Assembly: GCA_000753455.2 (NCBI GenBank) | Contig: LM994669.1 | Span: 474 to 64,473 of the forward strand | Direction of reading: 5' to 3' | Length of the DNA stretch: 64,000 bases | Origin: Clostridium jeddahitimonense | Lineage (GTDB): Bacteria; Bacillota; Clostridia; Clostridiales; Clostridiaceae | Shown: one piece after another, positions 39,009 to 45,924 of the stretch | How the letters are laid out: each line of letters opens with the position of its first letter | How positions within the stretch are numbered: the stretch's first letter is position 1 | Program-made: the position numbers and the translations under genes | The notes under the pieces: generated by a model | The model's database searches: none | Told to the model about the DNA's origin: nothing | What the model saw: only the letters and a program-made list of their open reading frames with translations

Positions 39009-39039
39009 CACTTTAGTTGGGGGACATTAGTGCTAGGTT
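39002..39039 (+). repeat. Inverted repeat over the stop codon of the glycine-zipper gene
   Basis: AACCTAGCACT and AGTGCTAGGTT make a perfect 11-bp stem around a G-rich 16-nt loop. No T-tract follows, so it is not a standard terminator; the stop codon TAG (39006-39008) lies in the left arm. The following 39040-39243 holds only AT-rich sequence. Confidence 0.6.
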
Positions 39040-39243
39040 AATGTGTAAATTTATAAAAGGGTGGTTTTGGGGGAAAAATTTATTAACTATCTTATGATTT
39101 TATAATATACCTGTTTTGTGGCATTTAAGTGTCAAAAATATATTATTTTAATTACAAAAGGGTAAAGTTATGCATAATAAAATAAGTATACAAAATAATT
39201 GGAAAACACATATCATATAATATAATAATTTTTGGGAGTATTT

Positions 39244-39843
39244 ATGAGGTATATTTTATTGGTATTGCTAGTATTAATAATTTTAATGATATTGTTTATA
39301 GCAACTATATTACTAATAATACAGCATTACGGAAAAAAATATATAATAGATGATTTATCTATATTAGCAAAATTAGATTCTGTAATTGTATTAGGAGCAG
39401 GAGTACGGCCAGATGGAAATCCATGTGATCTTTTAGCGGATAGAATTAAAATAGGGGTGGAAGTGTATTTAAATAATAAGTGCGATAATATTTTACTTAC
39501 AGGTGAAGAAAAAGATGAAACTTATAATGAAGTTTTAGTAATGAAGAGATGGATTAAGAAAAATTATGAGGAAATAGATACTGATGTAATATTGTTAGAT
39601 GGATTAGGGCTTTGCACATATGACAGTATGTATAGGGCAAGATATATTTTTAATATAAATAGCGCAATAATATCAACTAACAGATATCATTTACCAAGAG
39701 CAATCTATATTGCAAGAAGATTAGGAATAAAGGCATATGGAATACCATCAGATTTAAGACCATATGATAGAATGAAAAAATATAGAAGAAGAGAAATGTT
39801 AGCACAAATTAAGGATTTTTTATTAGTAAATATAAAAAAATAA
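39244..39843 (+). CDS. SanA/YdcF-like DUF218 membrane protein
   Basis: 199 residues. One N-terminal membrane helix (about 3-28), then a DUF218 domain with DSVIVLGAGVRPDGNP, LLTGEEKD and IISTNRYHLPRAIYIARRLG. Proteins of this type act at the envelope; E. coli SanA affects vancomycin sensitivity, but the reaction is unknown. ATG 39244 follows GGGAG at 5 nt; an upstream in-frame TTG at 39232 precedes that Shine-Dalgarno. Confidence 0.82.
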   Translation: MRYILLVLLVLIILMILFIATILLIIQHYGKKYIIDDLSILAKLDSVIVLGAGVRPDGNPCDLLADRIKIGVEVYLNNKCDNILLTGEEKDETYNEVLVMKRWIKKNYEEIDTDVILLDGLGLCTYDSMYRARYIFNINSAIISTNRYHLPRAIYIARRLGIKAYGIPSDLRPYDRMKKYRRREMLAQIKDFLLVNIKK

Positions 39844-39857
39844 AAAACATAAATAAA

Positions 39858-39887
39858 TTGTATAGATTGTAATTACAAGTAATACAA
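39858..39887. repeat. 30-bp palindrome, left copy (flank of the ParM-like module)
   Basis: TTGTATA, 2 nt, TTGT, 4 nt, ACAA, 2 nt, AATACAA: a nested dyad with one mismatch. The first 14 bases starting at 39857 (ATTGTATAGATTGT), and TACAAG three bases later, are identical to the copy at 41447-41469. A further AATACAA follows at 39890. Probable binding site for one of the module's small DNA-binding proteins. Confidence 0.7.
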
Positions 39888-39903
39888 ATAATACAAAAAT
39901 TAT

Positions 39904-39940
39904 AACAGCAACAGATGAGATTCACTCATCTGTTGCTGTT
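39904..39940 (-). terminator. Terminator embedded in the 3' end of the ParR-like gene
   Basis: AACAGCAACAGATGAG and CTCATCTGTTGCTGTT form a 16-bp perfect stem around a 5-nt loop. On the minus strand the last codons (Thr-Ala-Thr-Asp-Glu) are in the first arm, the TGA is in the loop, and a T-rich stretch follows after a few bases. Confidence 0.8.
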
Positions 39941-40203
39941 AATGATAATAGCCTGTCTAATTCATCGATTTGAAATTCATCAATTTCTGCTTTAGATTCG
40001 ATAGAAATATCTTCTATAGAGGGAGTAAAAGTATTTGAAGTCGACGAATTTACTGGGTTAATAATATTATAACCACGAAGTTTTTCTGCTATAAGAACTG
40101 TTATGTAAGCAGAAAAATCTAAACCTAAGCTTTCGGCTTCTTTAGATGCAAATTCTTTAATATGGCTAGATAAGGTGATCGTTGTTTTTATTTTCTTATG
40201 CAT
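39922..40203 (-). CDS. ParR-like DNA-binding adaptor
   Basis: 93 residues. The first 50 residues, KIKTTITLSSHIKEFASKEA and then LGLDFSAYITVLIAEKLRG, have the strand-helix-helix pattern of ribbon-helix-helix proteins. A Ser/Thr-rich linker is followed by an acidic tail (EIDEFQIDELDRLLSL), the part that in ParR-type adaptors touches the filament protein. The ATG at 40203 overlaps the actin-like gene by 8 nt, so the two are translated together. Assignment rests on fold pattern and context, not on clear sequence family. Confidence 0.62.
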   Translation of the reverse strand: MHKKIKTTITLSSHIKEFASKEAESLGLDFSAYITVLIAEKLRGYNIINPVNSSTSNTFTPSIEDISIESKAEIDEFQIDELDRLLSLTATDE

Positions 40204-41089
40204 TCTTAGTTCGTCCTATAATATCATAAGTTTTTACGTTAATCATTTGAGCATCATCAAGAACTTTATAATCAGATAAATAATCCTTTAGTAAAAGTGA
40301 TCCACCACCAATAAAAAGCCAGCGAGAGTATTTAGATTGTTCAGGAAAAGATTGTTTTATAGAGTTTATAATTTCTTTAGCTTTAAAGCTTAAAATACTA
40401 CTTATATCCCTAGTAATGTCTATTTCTTTTCCTTCAACATAAACACAATGATCATCAATTAATTCTTGGGCTTTCATACGATTAGAGTAGTTAATTCCAT
40501 ACTTAGATAGTGTTTGAAGTAACGTATCATACATACTGTTAACTCCAATAGGGTAAGTTTTTGCTTCTTTAAACTGACCTTGACTCATATAAGTAATATC
40601 AACAGTACCGCCACCAATGTCCACAACTAAGGTATCCTTTTCTACTAATGATTTATCATACAAAAATAAGCCTGCAGACTGAGGGAAGACTATAACATTA
40701 GTTATAGTAAAGCTTTTGAATTTACCATTAATTTTAAGAGCTACTTGTCTATCTTTTAAAGCTCTTATTAAAGGGAGCTTTTGCTCTGCAAAAAATTGAG
40801 CAGGTAATCCAGTAATTAACCTAACATTGTTATCTATTGTACTGTGCATAGAAGCAGCAATAGCAGTATATAAGCATAGATGGAAGATAGCATCTTTATC
40901 TCTAGATTGTTCAGTGCTGGTAAAACCATCAGTATTTCCTATTAAGTAAGTTTTATTATTATATTCTACTATATATTTAGCTGTTTCTAATTCATGAGTT
41001 TGTTCTTTTATGGTTGAAAGGAAAGAGCCTTCCATATCCTCGCCTATGAAGTTAGTAGTATTGTATCCAATATCGGCGCTGATTCTCAT
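40196..41089 (-). CDS. ParM-type actin-like ATPase
   Basis: 297 residues. Actin/Hsp70-fold nucleotide motifs are visible: phosphate-1 ADIGYNTT at 5-12, phosphate-2 VVDIGGGTVDIT at 155-166, and the adenosine loop FIGGGSLLL near 259-267. LITGLPAQFF near 92-101 is typical of ParM/StbA relatives. Such proteins form filaments that push plasmid copies apart through an adaptor bound to a centromere. ATG 41089 fits the partial Shine-Dalgarno AGGATGTGAT; an in-frame GTG at 41098 abuts it. The 11-bp repeats upstream and overlapping ParR-like gene downstream support a complete segregation cassette on a chromosome. Confidence 0.82.
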   Translation of the reverse strand: MRISADIGYNTTNFIGEDMEGSFLSTIKEQTHELETAKYIVEYNNKTYLIGNTDGFTSTEQSRDKDAIFHLCLYTAIAASMHSTIDNNVRLITGLPAQFFAEQKLPLIRALKDRQVALKINGKFKSFTITNVIVFPQSAGLFLYDKSLVEKDTLVVDIGGGTVDITYMSQGQFKEAKTYPIGVNSMYDTLLQTLSKYGINYSNRMKAQELIDDHCVYVEGKEIDITRDISSILSFKAKEIINSIKQSFPEQSKYSRWLFIGGGSLLLKDYLSDYKVLDDAQMINVKTYDIIGRTKNA

Positions 41090-41117
41090 TTTTATCACAT
41101 CCTTTTATATTCTTTTT

Positions 41118-41150
41118 TATGGTGAATGTATGGTGATTATACATAAGTAT
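41118..41150. repeat. 11-bp direct repeats, cluster 1 (candidate centromere half)
   Basis: Two adjacent units TATGGTGAATG (41118) and TATGGTGATTA (41129), then a weaker TACATAAGTAT (41140), in exact 11-bp phase, 29 nt upstream of the actin-like gene. Confidence 0.7.
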
Positions 41151-41200
41151 ATTTTTTGCAATAAAAAAACTATATTTAAATAATAATTAGTCAAATTTTA

Positions 41201-41244
41201 TATGGCGATTATATGTTGATTGTATGATTCTTATATGCTTAGCC
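41201..41244. repeat. 11-bp direct repeats, cluster 2 (candidate centromere half)
   Basis: TATGGCGATTA (41201), TATGTTGATTG (41212), TATGATTCTTA (41223) and TATGCTTAGCC (41234) run in exact 11-bp phase; each begins TATG. The AT-rich 50 bp between the clusters holds a minus-strand TTGACT (41195-41190) that may be the cassette's -35. Two clusters of 11-bp repeats around a promoter is the layout of parC in plasmid R1. Confidence 0.72.
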
Positions 41245-41427
41245 ATCTTTAGAATTAAGCAAATCTAATGTAACTTCGGAATTTTGGTTAGTTTCGCTAT
41301 CGCTGATTGCTTTCATAAGGCTTAGAAGTGTAAATTCTGTTATTGTAAGTCCAAGCTTTCTAGCTGTACGTTTTATAGCTAATTTCTGCTCTGCCGTAAC
41401 ACGAAGCATTATTGTTGCATCTTTCAT
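41239..41427 (-). CDS. Small ribbon-helix-helix-like DNA-binding protein
   Basis: 62 residues from ATG 41427, which follows GGGGGGA; a longer in-frame extension of 30 residues has no Shine-Dalgarno. KDATIMLRVTAEQKLAIKRTARKLGLTITEFTLLSLMKA has the RHH/DUF1778-like pattern. It lies upstream of the actin-like gene on the same strand, separated by the 11-bp repeats. A perfect 30-bp palindrome covers its upstream region, suggesting autoregulation. Confidence 0.62.
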   Translation of the reverse strand: MKDATIMLRVTAEQKLAIKRTARKLGLTITEFTLLSLMKAISDSETNQNSEVTLDLLNSKDG

Positions 41428-41447
41428 AGAATCCCCCCCTGTATATA

Positions 41448-41477
41448 TTGTATAGATTGTCGGTACAAGATATACAA
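41448..41477. repeat. 30-bp palindrome, right copy (before the small RHH gene)
   Basis: TTGTATA, GA, TTGT, CGGT, ACAA, GA, TATACAA: a perfect nested dyad 21 nt upstream of the ATG at 41427. It shares ATTGTATAGATTGT-N3-TACAAG with the left copy near 39857, in the same orientation, so the two bound a unit of about 1.6 kb. Confidence 0.75.
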
Positions 41478-41606
41478 TAACATAACTAATACTGAAAAAA
41501 ATGTAATAATATGGCATATAATTTAAATAAAATATCGACTATTTTCGTGAATACTACTATGTATTATTAGGTGATATAATAATTTTATAAGGTTTGGAGG
41601 AAGAGT

Positions 41607-42380
41607 ATGGATAATAATTATGTTTTAATTACAGGTGCATCCAGTGGAATTGGATTTGAGTTAGCAAAGCTTTTTAAAAGAGATGGACACAATTTAATAT
41701 TGGTAGCAAGGGATAAAGAGAAGCTGAAGAATGCTACAGATAAATTAAATAATAAAAAAAATAAAATTATTATGTTAGATATTGATTTATCTAAAGAAGA
41801 AGAAATTAATAAACTTATTAATTATATTGATGATAATGAAATTAAGGTTAATATCTTAGTTAATAATGCAGGGATAGGATCATTTGGAAATTTTACAGAA
41901 GTAGATTGGAATATAGAAGAGAAATTAATAGATATAAACATAAAGGCATTAACTAGATTAACTAAATATTTTTTACCAAAGATGATAGAGAACAAATCAG
42001 GAGGAATATTAAATGTTGCATCTACAGCAGCTTTTGCATCAGGACCTAAAATGGCTACTTATTATGCATCTAAAGCTTATGTATTAAACCTTACTGAAGC
42101 AATTCATGAAGAGTTAAGAGCGTTCGGAGTAAAGATATCTTGTCTTTGTCCAGGACCTGTTAGAACTAGTTTTCAAAGTAAGGCTGGAATAAACAAATCA
42201 GAAAAGGCTAAGAAATATCTTATGGATGCTGATATTGTAGCTAAAGTAGGTTATGAAGAATTTAAAAAGGGAAAAGTTATTATAATTCCTGGATTTAAAA
42301 ATAAAATATTAGTAAAGGCAAATAGGTTATTACCAAGAGCTATAAGTAGAAAGATTATTTTAAAAACTAATAAGAAGTAG
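41607..42380 (+). CDS. Short-chain dehydrogenase/reductase
   Basis: 257 residues. The cofactor motif TGASSGIGFELA lies at 8-19, NNAGIGSFG near 90, and the catalytic Ser...Tyr-x-x-x-Lys reads VASTAAF and YYASKAYV. Likely NADP-dependent (Arg after the second strand, VARD). Substrate unknown. ATG 41607 follows GGAGGAAG. The EFR1 gene starts 10 nt later in the same direction. Confidence 0.88.
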   Translation: MDNNYVLITGASSGIGFELAKLFKRDGHNLILVARDKEKLKNATDKLNNKKNKIIMLDIDLSKEEEINKLINYIDDNEIKVNILVNNAGIGSFGNFTEVDWNIEEKLIDINIKALTRLTKYFLPKMIENKSGGILNVASTAAFASGPKMATYYASKAYVLNLTEAIHEELRAFGVKISCLCPGPVRTSFQSKAGINKSEKAKKYLMDADIVAKVGYEEFKKGKVIIIPGFKNKILVKANRLLPRAISRKIILKTNKK

Positions 42381-42390
42381 GTGATTAAAA

Positions 42391-43176
42391 ATGAAGTTTT
42401 ATTTCTCGGGTACAGGAAATTCTTTATATGTAGCAAAAAGTATTGGAGAGAAAGATGAAGAAGTGATTCCTATAGCAAAGTTAATGGATACGAAAGATGA
42501 GGTATATGAATTTATTTTAAAGGAAAATGAGAGTATTGGATTTATATATCCTATATATGCATGGGGACCACCTAAAATGGTAGTTGAATTTATAAGTAAA
42601 ATTAAATTTATAAATTTTAACAACAATTATATTTATGCAGTTGCAACTTGTGGAGAAAACATTGGTAACGCTATGAAGATTATTAATAAAGCTTTAACAA
42701 AACATGAAATGAGTTTAACCAGTGGCTTTTCAGTAGTGATGCCTAATAATTATGTTATCTTTGGGGATATAGATAGTGACGATGTAGCTAAAGAAGTATT
42801 AGTTAAGGCTAACAATAGAATAAAAGAGATAAATAAAATTATAAAAAGTAGAGAAAGTGGTGTTTTTGATGTAATTAAAGGACCTATGCCAGGGATTTTA
42901 ACTGCAATAGTAAATCCTTTATTTACAAAGCAAGCGACGTCAACAAAATCTTTTTATGCAAATGATAATTGCACTGGATGTGGAATATGCGAGAAGGTTT
43001 GTAATTCAAATACAATAAAAGTTAAAGGCAAACCAATATGGGGAAAAGAATGTACAGGATGTTTAGCTTGTTTGCATCTATGTCCTACAAAAGCAATTAA
43101 TTATGGAAAAGGTACTGAGAAAAAAGGAAGATATATAAATCCACTTATAAAAAGAAGTGAAATGAATTTAAGATAA
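42391..43176 (+). CDS. EFR1-type flavodoxin/ferredoxin fusion
   Basis: 261 residues. Residues 1-165 are flavodoxin-like with FMN loop SGTGNSLYVAKSI at 5-17 and GFIYPIYAWGPP near 50. Residues about 190-245 hold two 4Fe-4S motifs, CTGCGICEKVC and CTGCLACLHLCP. Such proteins carry electrons in anaerobes; partners are unknown. It probably shares an operon with the SDR gene (10-nt gap). Confidence 0.88.
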   Translation: MKFYFSGTGNSLYVAKSIGEKDEEVIPIAKLMDTKDEVYEFILKENESIGFIYPIYAWGPPKMVVEFISKIKFINFNNNYIYAVATCGENIGNAMKIINKALTKHEMSLTSGFSVVMPNNYVIFGDIDSDDVAKEVLVKANNRIKEINKIIKSRESGVFDVIKGPMPGILTAIVNPLFTKQATSTKSFYANDNCTGCGICEKVCNSNTIKVKGKPIWGKECTGCLACLHLCPTKAINYGKGTEKKGRYINPLIKRSEMNLR

Positions 43177-43206
43177 TAAATTTGTAAAAAAATGTTGAAA
43201 TATATA

Positions 43207-43235
43207 TTGACCTAGAACGGGTGTTCTGATAAAAT
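43207..43235 (+). promoter_or_regulatory. Promoter of the SOS-box-controlled small gene
   Basis: TTGACC (43207-43212), a 17-bp spacer, TAAAAT (43230-43235). One LexA box occupies the spacer and another covers the start-site region. Confidence 0.8.
43215..43226. promoter_or_regulatory. LexA (SOS) box 1
   Basis: GAAC-GGGT-GTTC, a perfect dyad matching the Gram-positive LexA/DinR site GAAC-N4-GTTC, located between the -35 and -10 boxes. Confidence 0.82.
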
Positions 43236-43242
43236 GATATCA

Positions 43243-43254
43243 GAACAACAGTTC
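43243..43254. promoter_or_regulatory. LexA (SOS) box 2
   Basis: GAAC-AACA-GTTC, a second perfect site 28 bp downstream centre to centre, ending at the ribosome binding site CGGAGG. Confidence 0.82.
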
Positions 43255-43265
43255 GGAGGTGCGAT

Positions 43266-43544
43266 ATGAAAGGTAATAGAGGGATTTTTGTTAAACTAAA
43301 TTATAAGAATATTGGAGAGGTAAATAGCTTTGTTTACGACATGACAAATGGAGTAAATAAAGATGATGATAAATATGTTATGTGTGCAGGAAAATACGAT
43401 AAAAATGGATGGACAATTGTATTTAAAGCGAAAAGCATAAACGAAGCACAAGAATTAGTAACTAGAAATTCTCAAAAGAGAAGTAGAAAAATAGGATCAA
43501 CAATGATTGAAAATGAAAAAGTTACTATTCCATCATGGATGTAA
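43266..43544 (+). CDS. Small protein of unknown function under LexA control
   Basis: 92 residues, not recognised. It is soluble by composition, with no membrane helix or signal peptide, and a basic stretch near the end (NSQKRSRKIGS, residues about 69-79). The segment KYVMCAGKYDKNGWTIVFKAKSINEAQELV suggests a small alpha/beta fold. ATG 43266 follows CGGAGGTG. The promoter carries two LexA boxes, so it should be induced by DNA damage. It does not look like YneA (no membrane segment or LysM). Possible roles are DNA-damage checkpoint, nuclease inhibitor or translesion accessory; none can be shown from sequence. Confidence 0.75.
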   Translation: MKGNRGIFVKLNYKNIGEVNSFVYDMTNGVNKDDDKYVMCAGKYDKNGWTIVFKAKSINEAQELVTRNSQKRSRKIGSTMIENEKVTIPSWM

Positions 43545-43658
43545 AATAATAATTGAACATATAATAAAAAAGTAAGTAGATTTAGTTTCTATAAAGGTAT
43601 AAAATATTTAATAGTAAGGTTTATAAATTTGGACTATGTAAATTGGAGTGAGAATACC

Positions 43659-44432
43659 TTGAATAAGAAAGAGATGCCAATAGGTTTTTTAGATTCTGGA
43701 TTAGGGGGATTAAGTGTATTAAGAGAAGCACTTAAGATAATGCCTAATGAGAATTATATATATTTTGGAGACTCAAAAAATGCACCATATGGGACAAAGA
43801 CAAAAAAAGAAATAAGAGATTTAACTTTTAAGACTGTAGAGTTTTTACTAGAAAAAGGAGCAAAGGGAATAGTTGTAGCTTGTAATACTGCGACTAGTGC
43901 TGCAGTAGCTGAATTAAGAGTGGTTTATCCAGATATACCACTAGTAGGGATAGAGCCCGCTATAAAGCCAGCAGTAGAACTTAATAAAAAAGGTAATATA
44001 TTAATGATGGCTACTCCTATGACAGTAAAACAAGATAAGTTTAAATATTTATTGAATAGATATAAAGATGAAGCTGATATAGTTCCTATACCATGCGAAG
44101 GTTTAATGGAGTTCGTTGAAAATGGAAAGTTTGAAGGGGAAGAATTAGAAGCTTATTTAAGAGAAAAGCTTGCTGGATATGATAGTAGTAATACTTCTTC
44201 TATAGTTTTAGGATGTACCCACTATCCATTTGTTAGCGAAGAAATCAAAAATGTAATAGGAAATGATGTAGATATAATTGATGGTGGATTAGGTACTGCA
44301 AGGGAAATTAAAAGAAGATTAGAGGAAAAGGGTCTTTTAAATGATTCTCATGAAAAAGGGAAGATTGAAGTATATAATTCATCAGATGAAGAGCGATTTA
44401 TAGATTTGAGTTGGAAATTAATAAATTTATAA
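43659..44432 (+). CDS. murI: Glutamate racemase
   Basis: 257 residues. Family motifs: IGFLDSGLGGLSVL, YFGDSKNAPYG, the first catalytic cysteine in VVACNTATS (about residue 75), and the second in VLGCTHYPF. It makes D-glutamate for peptidoglycan. The start is taken as TTG 43659, 10 nt after GGAG; this matches the normal N-terminus. The in-frame TTG at 43629 would add ten atypical residues, and ATG 43674 has no spaced Shine-Dalgarno. Confidence 0.95.
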   Translation: MNKKEMPIGFLDSGLGGLSVLREALKIMPNENYIYFGDSKNAPYGTKTKKEIRDLTFKTVEFLLEKGAKGIVVACNTATSAAVAELRVVYPDIPLVGIEPAIKPAVELNKKGNILMMATPMTVKQDKFKYLLNRYKDEADIVPIPCEGLMEFVENGKFEGEELEAYLREKLAGYDSSNTSSIVLGCTHYPFVSEEIKNVIGNDVDIIDGGLGTAREIKRRLEEKGLLNDSHEKGKIEVYNSSDEERFIDLSWKLINL

Positions 44433-44439
44433 GTATGAG

Positions 44440-44461
44440 GAAGCTGAAAGGCTTCTTTTTT
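44440..44461 (+). terminator. murI terminator
   Basis: GAAGC and GCTTC around a 6-nt loop with a T-run; a short stem 8 nt after the stop. Confidence 0.75.
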
Positions 44462-44505
44462 ATTTATAAAAATAAAATAAACTTATAAAAAATATCGTTA
44501 AAATG

Positions 44506-44537
44506 TTGACAAAGAATATAATGGGGTGTATTATAAT
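44506..44537 (+). promoter_or_regulatory. Promoter of the STAS-like gene
   Basis: TTGACA (44506-44511) with TATTAT at 44529 (17-bp spacer) or TATAAT at 44532 (20-bp spacer). The sense is right and the spacing with the first is ideal. Confidence 0.65.
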
Positions 44538-44589
44538 AACATAAGAAAGAATTTTCAGAAAATTTAAAAAATACCGAGGGGGGTTAATT

Positions 44590-44874
44590 ATGGGAATGGA
44601 TATTAAAGTTAAGGAATTATTAGGAAGCAGTTATTCATGCGAAGATGCTATAGTTTTAAAGGACAGTATAATAAGTAATATAGAGTCAGGTGTAGTGTTA
44701 GATTTTGATGGGTATGATAGAGTTTCATCTACGTTTTTAACTTGCCTTTTCTCAGATTTAATTGAAAAGTTAGGAAGAGATTATGTTTTTAGACATATTG
44801 ATGTTAAAAATTTGACAAATTATTCTGATTACTCAAGAGTTGTTTTAGGAACGACATTTAAATATAACAATTAA
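44590..44874 (+). CDS. STAS-like (DUF4325) protein
   Basis: 94 residues. GVVLDFDGYDRVSSTFLTCLFSDLIEK matches DUF4325, an STAS-related fold often involved in signalling with a kinase or anti-sigma partner. No partner is adjacent. ATG 44590 follows GAGGGGGG. Own promoter and terminator. Confidence 0.8.
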   Translation: MGMDIKVKELLGSSYSCEDAIVLKDSIISNIESGVVLDFDGYDRVSSTFLTCLFSDLIEKLGRDYVFRHIDVKNLTNYSDYSRVVLGTTFKYNN

Positions 44875-44889
44875 TAATAATTATTTATA

Positions 44890-44920
44890 AAGCTTCGAGA
44901 GCATCGAAGCTTATTTTTTT
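44890..44920 (+). terminator. Terminator after the STAS-like gene
   Basis: AAGCTTCGA and TCGAAGCTT around GAGCA, followed by ATTTTTTT. Confidence 0.9.
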
Positions 44921-45015
44921 GAAAATAATTCAATAATTTAGCTCTAAATTATTGAATTGCTGTAGATAAATATGATAATAATAAGTTATAGTAAAATGAA
45001 AGAGAGGTATTTTTT

Positions 45016-45537
45016 ATGAAAAACCCAATAGTAACATTCGAAATGGAAAATGGAGGAGTTATAAAAGCTGAATTATATCCAGAAGTAGCTCCAAATACAG
45101 TAAGAAACTTTGTTGATTTAATAAATAGAGGATTTTATGATGGATTAATATTCCACAGAGTAATACCAGGATTTATGATTCAAGGTGGATGCCCAGAAGG
45201 TATGGGAATCGGAGGACCTGGATACTCAATAAAAGGAGAGTTCTCTAGAAATGGATTTAAGAATGATTTAAAACATACAAAAGGAGTTCTTTCAATGGCA
45301 AGAGCTATGAGTCCAGACTCAGCAGGAAGCCAATTCTTTATTATGGTTGAAGATGCTCCACATCTTGATGGACAATATGCTTCATTCGGTAAGGTTATAG
45401 AAGGAATGGATATAGCTGATAAAATAGTTTCAACTAAAACAGATTACAATGATAAGCCATACGAAGATCAAGTTATGAAGAAAGTAACTGTTGATACATT
45501 TGGTGAAAAGTTTGAAGAACCAGCAATAATAGAGTAA
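45016..45537 (+). CDS. Cyclophilin-type peptidyl-prolyl isomerase
   Basis: 173 residues. Cyclophilin motifs: APNTVRNFVDLINRGFYDGLIFHRVIPGFMIQGG, then GVLSMARAM and SAGSQFFIM and FGKVIEGMDIADKI. It catalyses cis-trans isomerisation of proline bonds in the cytoplasm (no signal peptide). ATG 45016 follows GAGAGG. Codon use is more optimised than neighbours. Confidence 0.95.
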   Translation: MKNPIVTFEMENGGVIKAELYPEVAPNTVRNFVDLINRGFYDGLIFHRVIPGFMIQGGCPEGMGIGGPGYSIKGEFSRNGFKNDLKHTKGVLSMARAMSPDSAGSQFFIMVEDAPHLDGQYASFGKVIEGMDIADKIVSTKTDYNDKPYEDQVMKKVTVDTFGEKFEEPAIIE

Positions 45538-45556
45538 TCTAAATTGGGGGATTGAG

Positions 45557-45919
45557 ATGTTAGATAATAATAAATGTATTTTAGTTTATGGTCTAACTAA
45601 GGATGAGATACAGTGGTTAAATGATCTTAATTATAAGGTTATCAACATATCACCAGATATGTGTGAGATGACTGTAAAAGAGGTACTTGAAGGGTTAAGA
45701 TTTGAGATTATTAATAATAATCCTATAAAGGAAAAAGCAATAATTTATAATAACTTTCCGGAGAGTGAATTAAGAGAAGCTATAGCATTAACTAGAACTA
45801 AAATAAAAGGTGGAGTTTTAGCTATGGTAACGCCAAACTCTATTAATTGGACTTTTAATTATTTAATAAACCATTTAATAGAAGAGCGAGAATGGCATTT
45901 AAGAAATAGAAAGGAATAA
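45557..45919 (+). CDS. DUF3783-family protein
   Basis: 120 residues, soluble. CILVYGLTKDEIQWL and KAIIYNNFPESELREAI match the two halves of DUF3783. Function unknown. ATG 45557 follows GGGGGATTGAG; it lies 19 nt after the cyclophilin stop and 5 nt before the XRE gene, suggesting cotranscription. Confidence 0.78.
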   Translation: MLDNNKCILVYGLTKDEIQWLNDLNYKVINISPDMCEMTVKEVLEGLRFEIINNNPIKEKAIIYNNFPESELREAIALTRTKIKGGVLAMVTPNSINWTFNYLINHLIEEREWHLRNRKE

Positions 45920-45924
45920 ATCAA

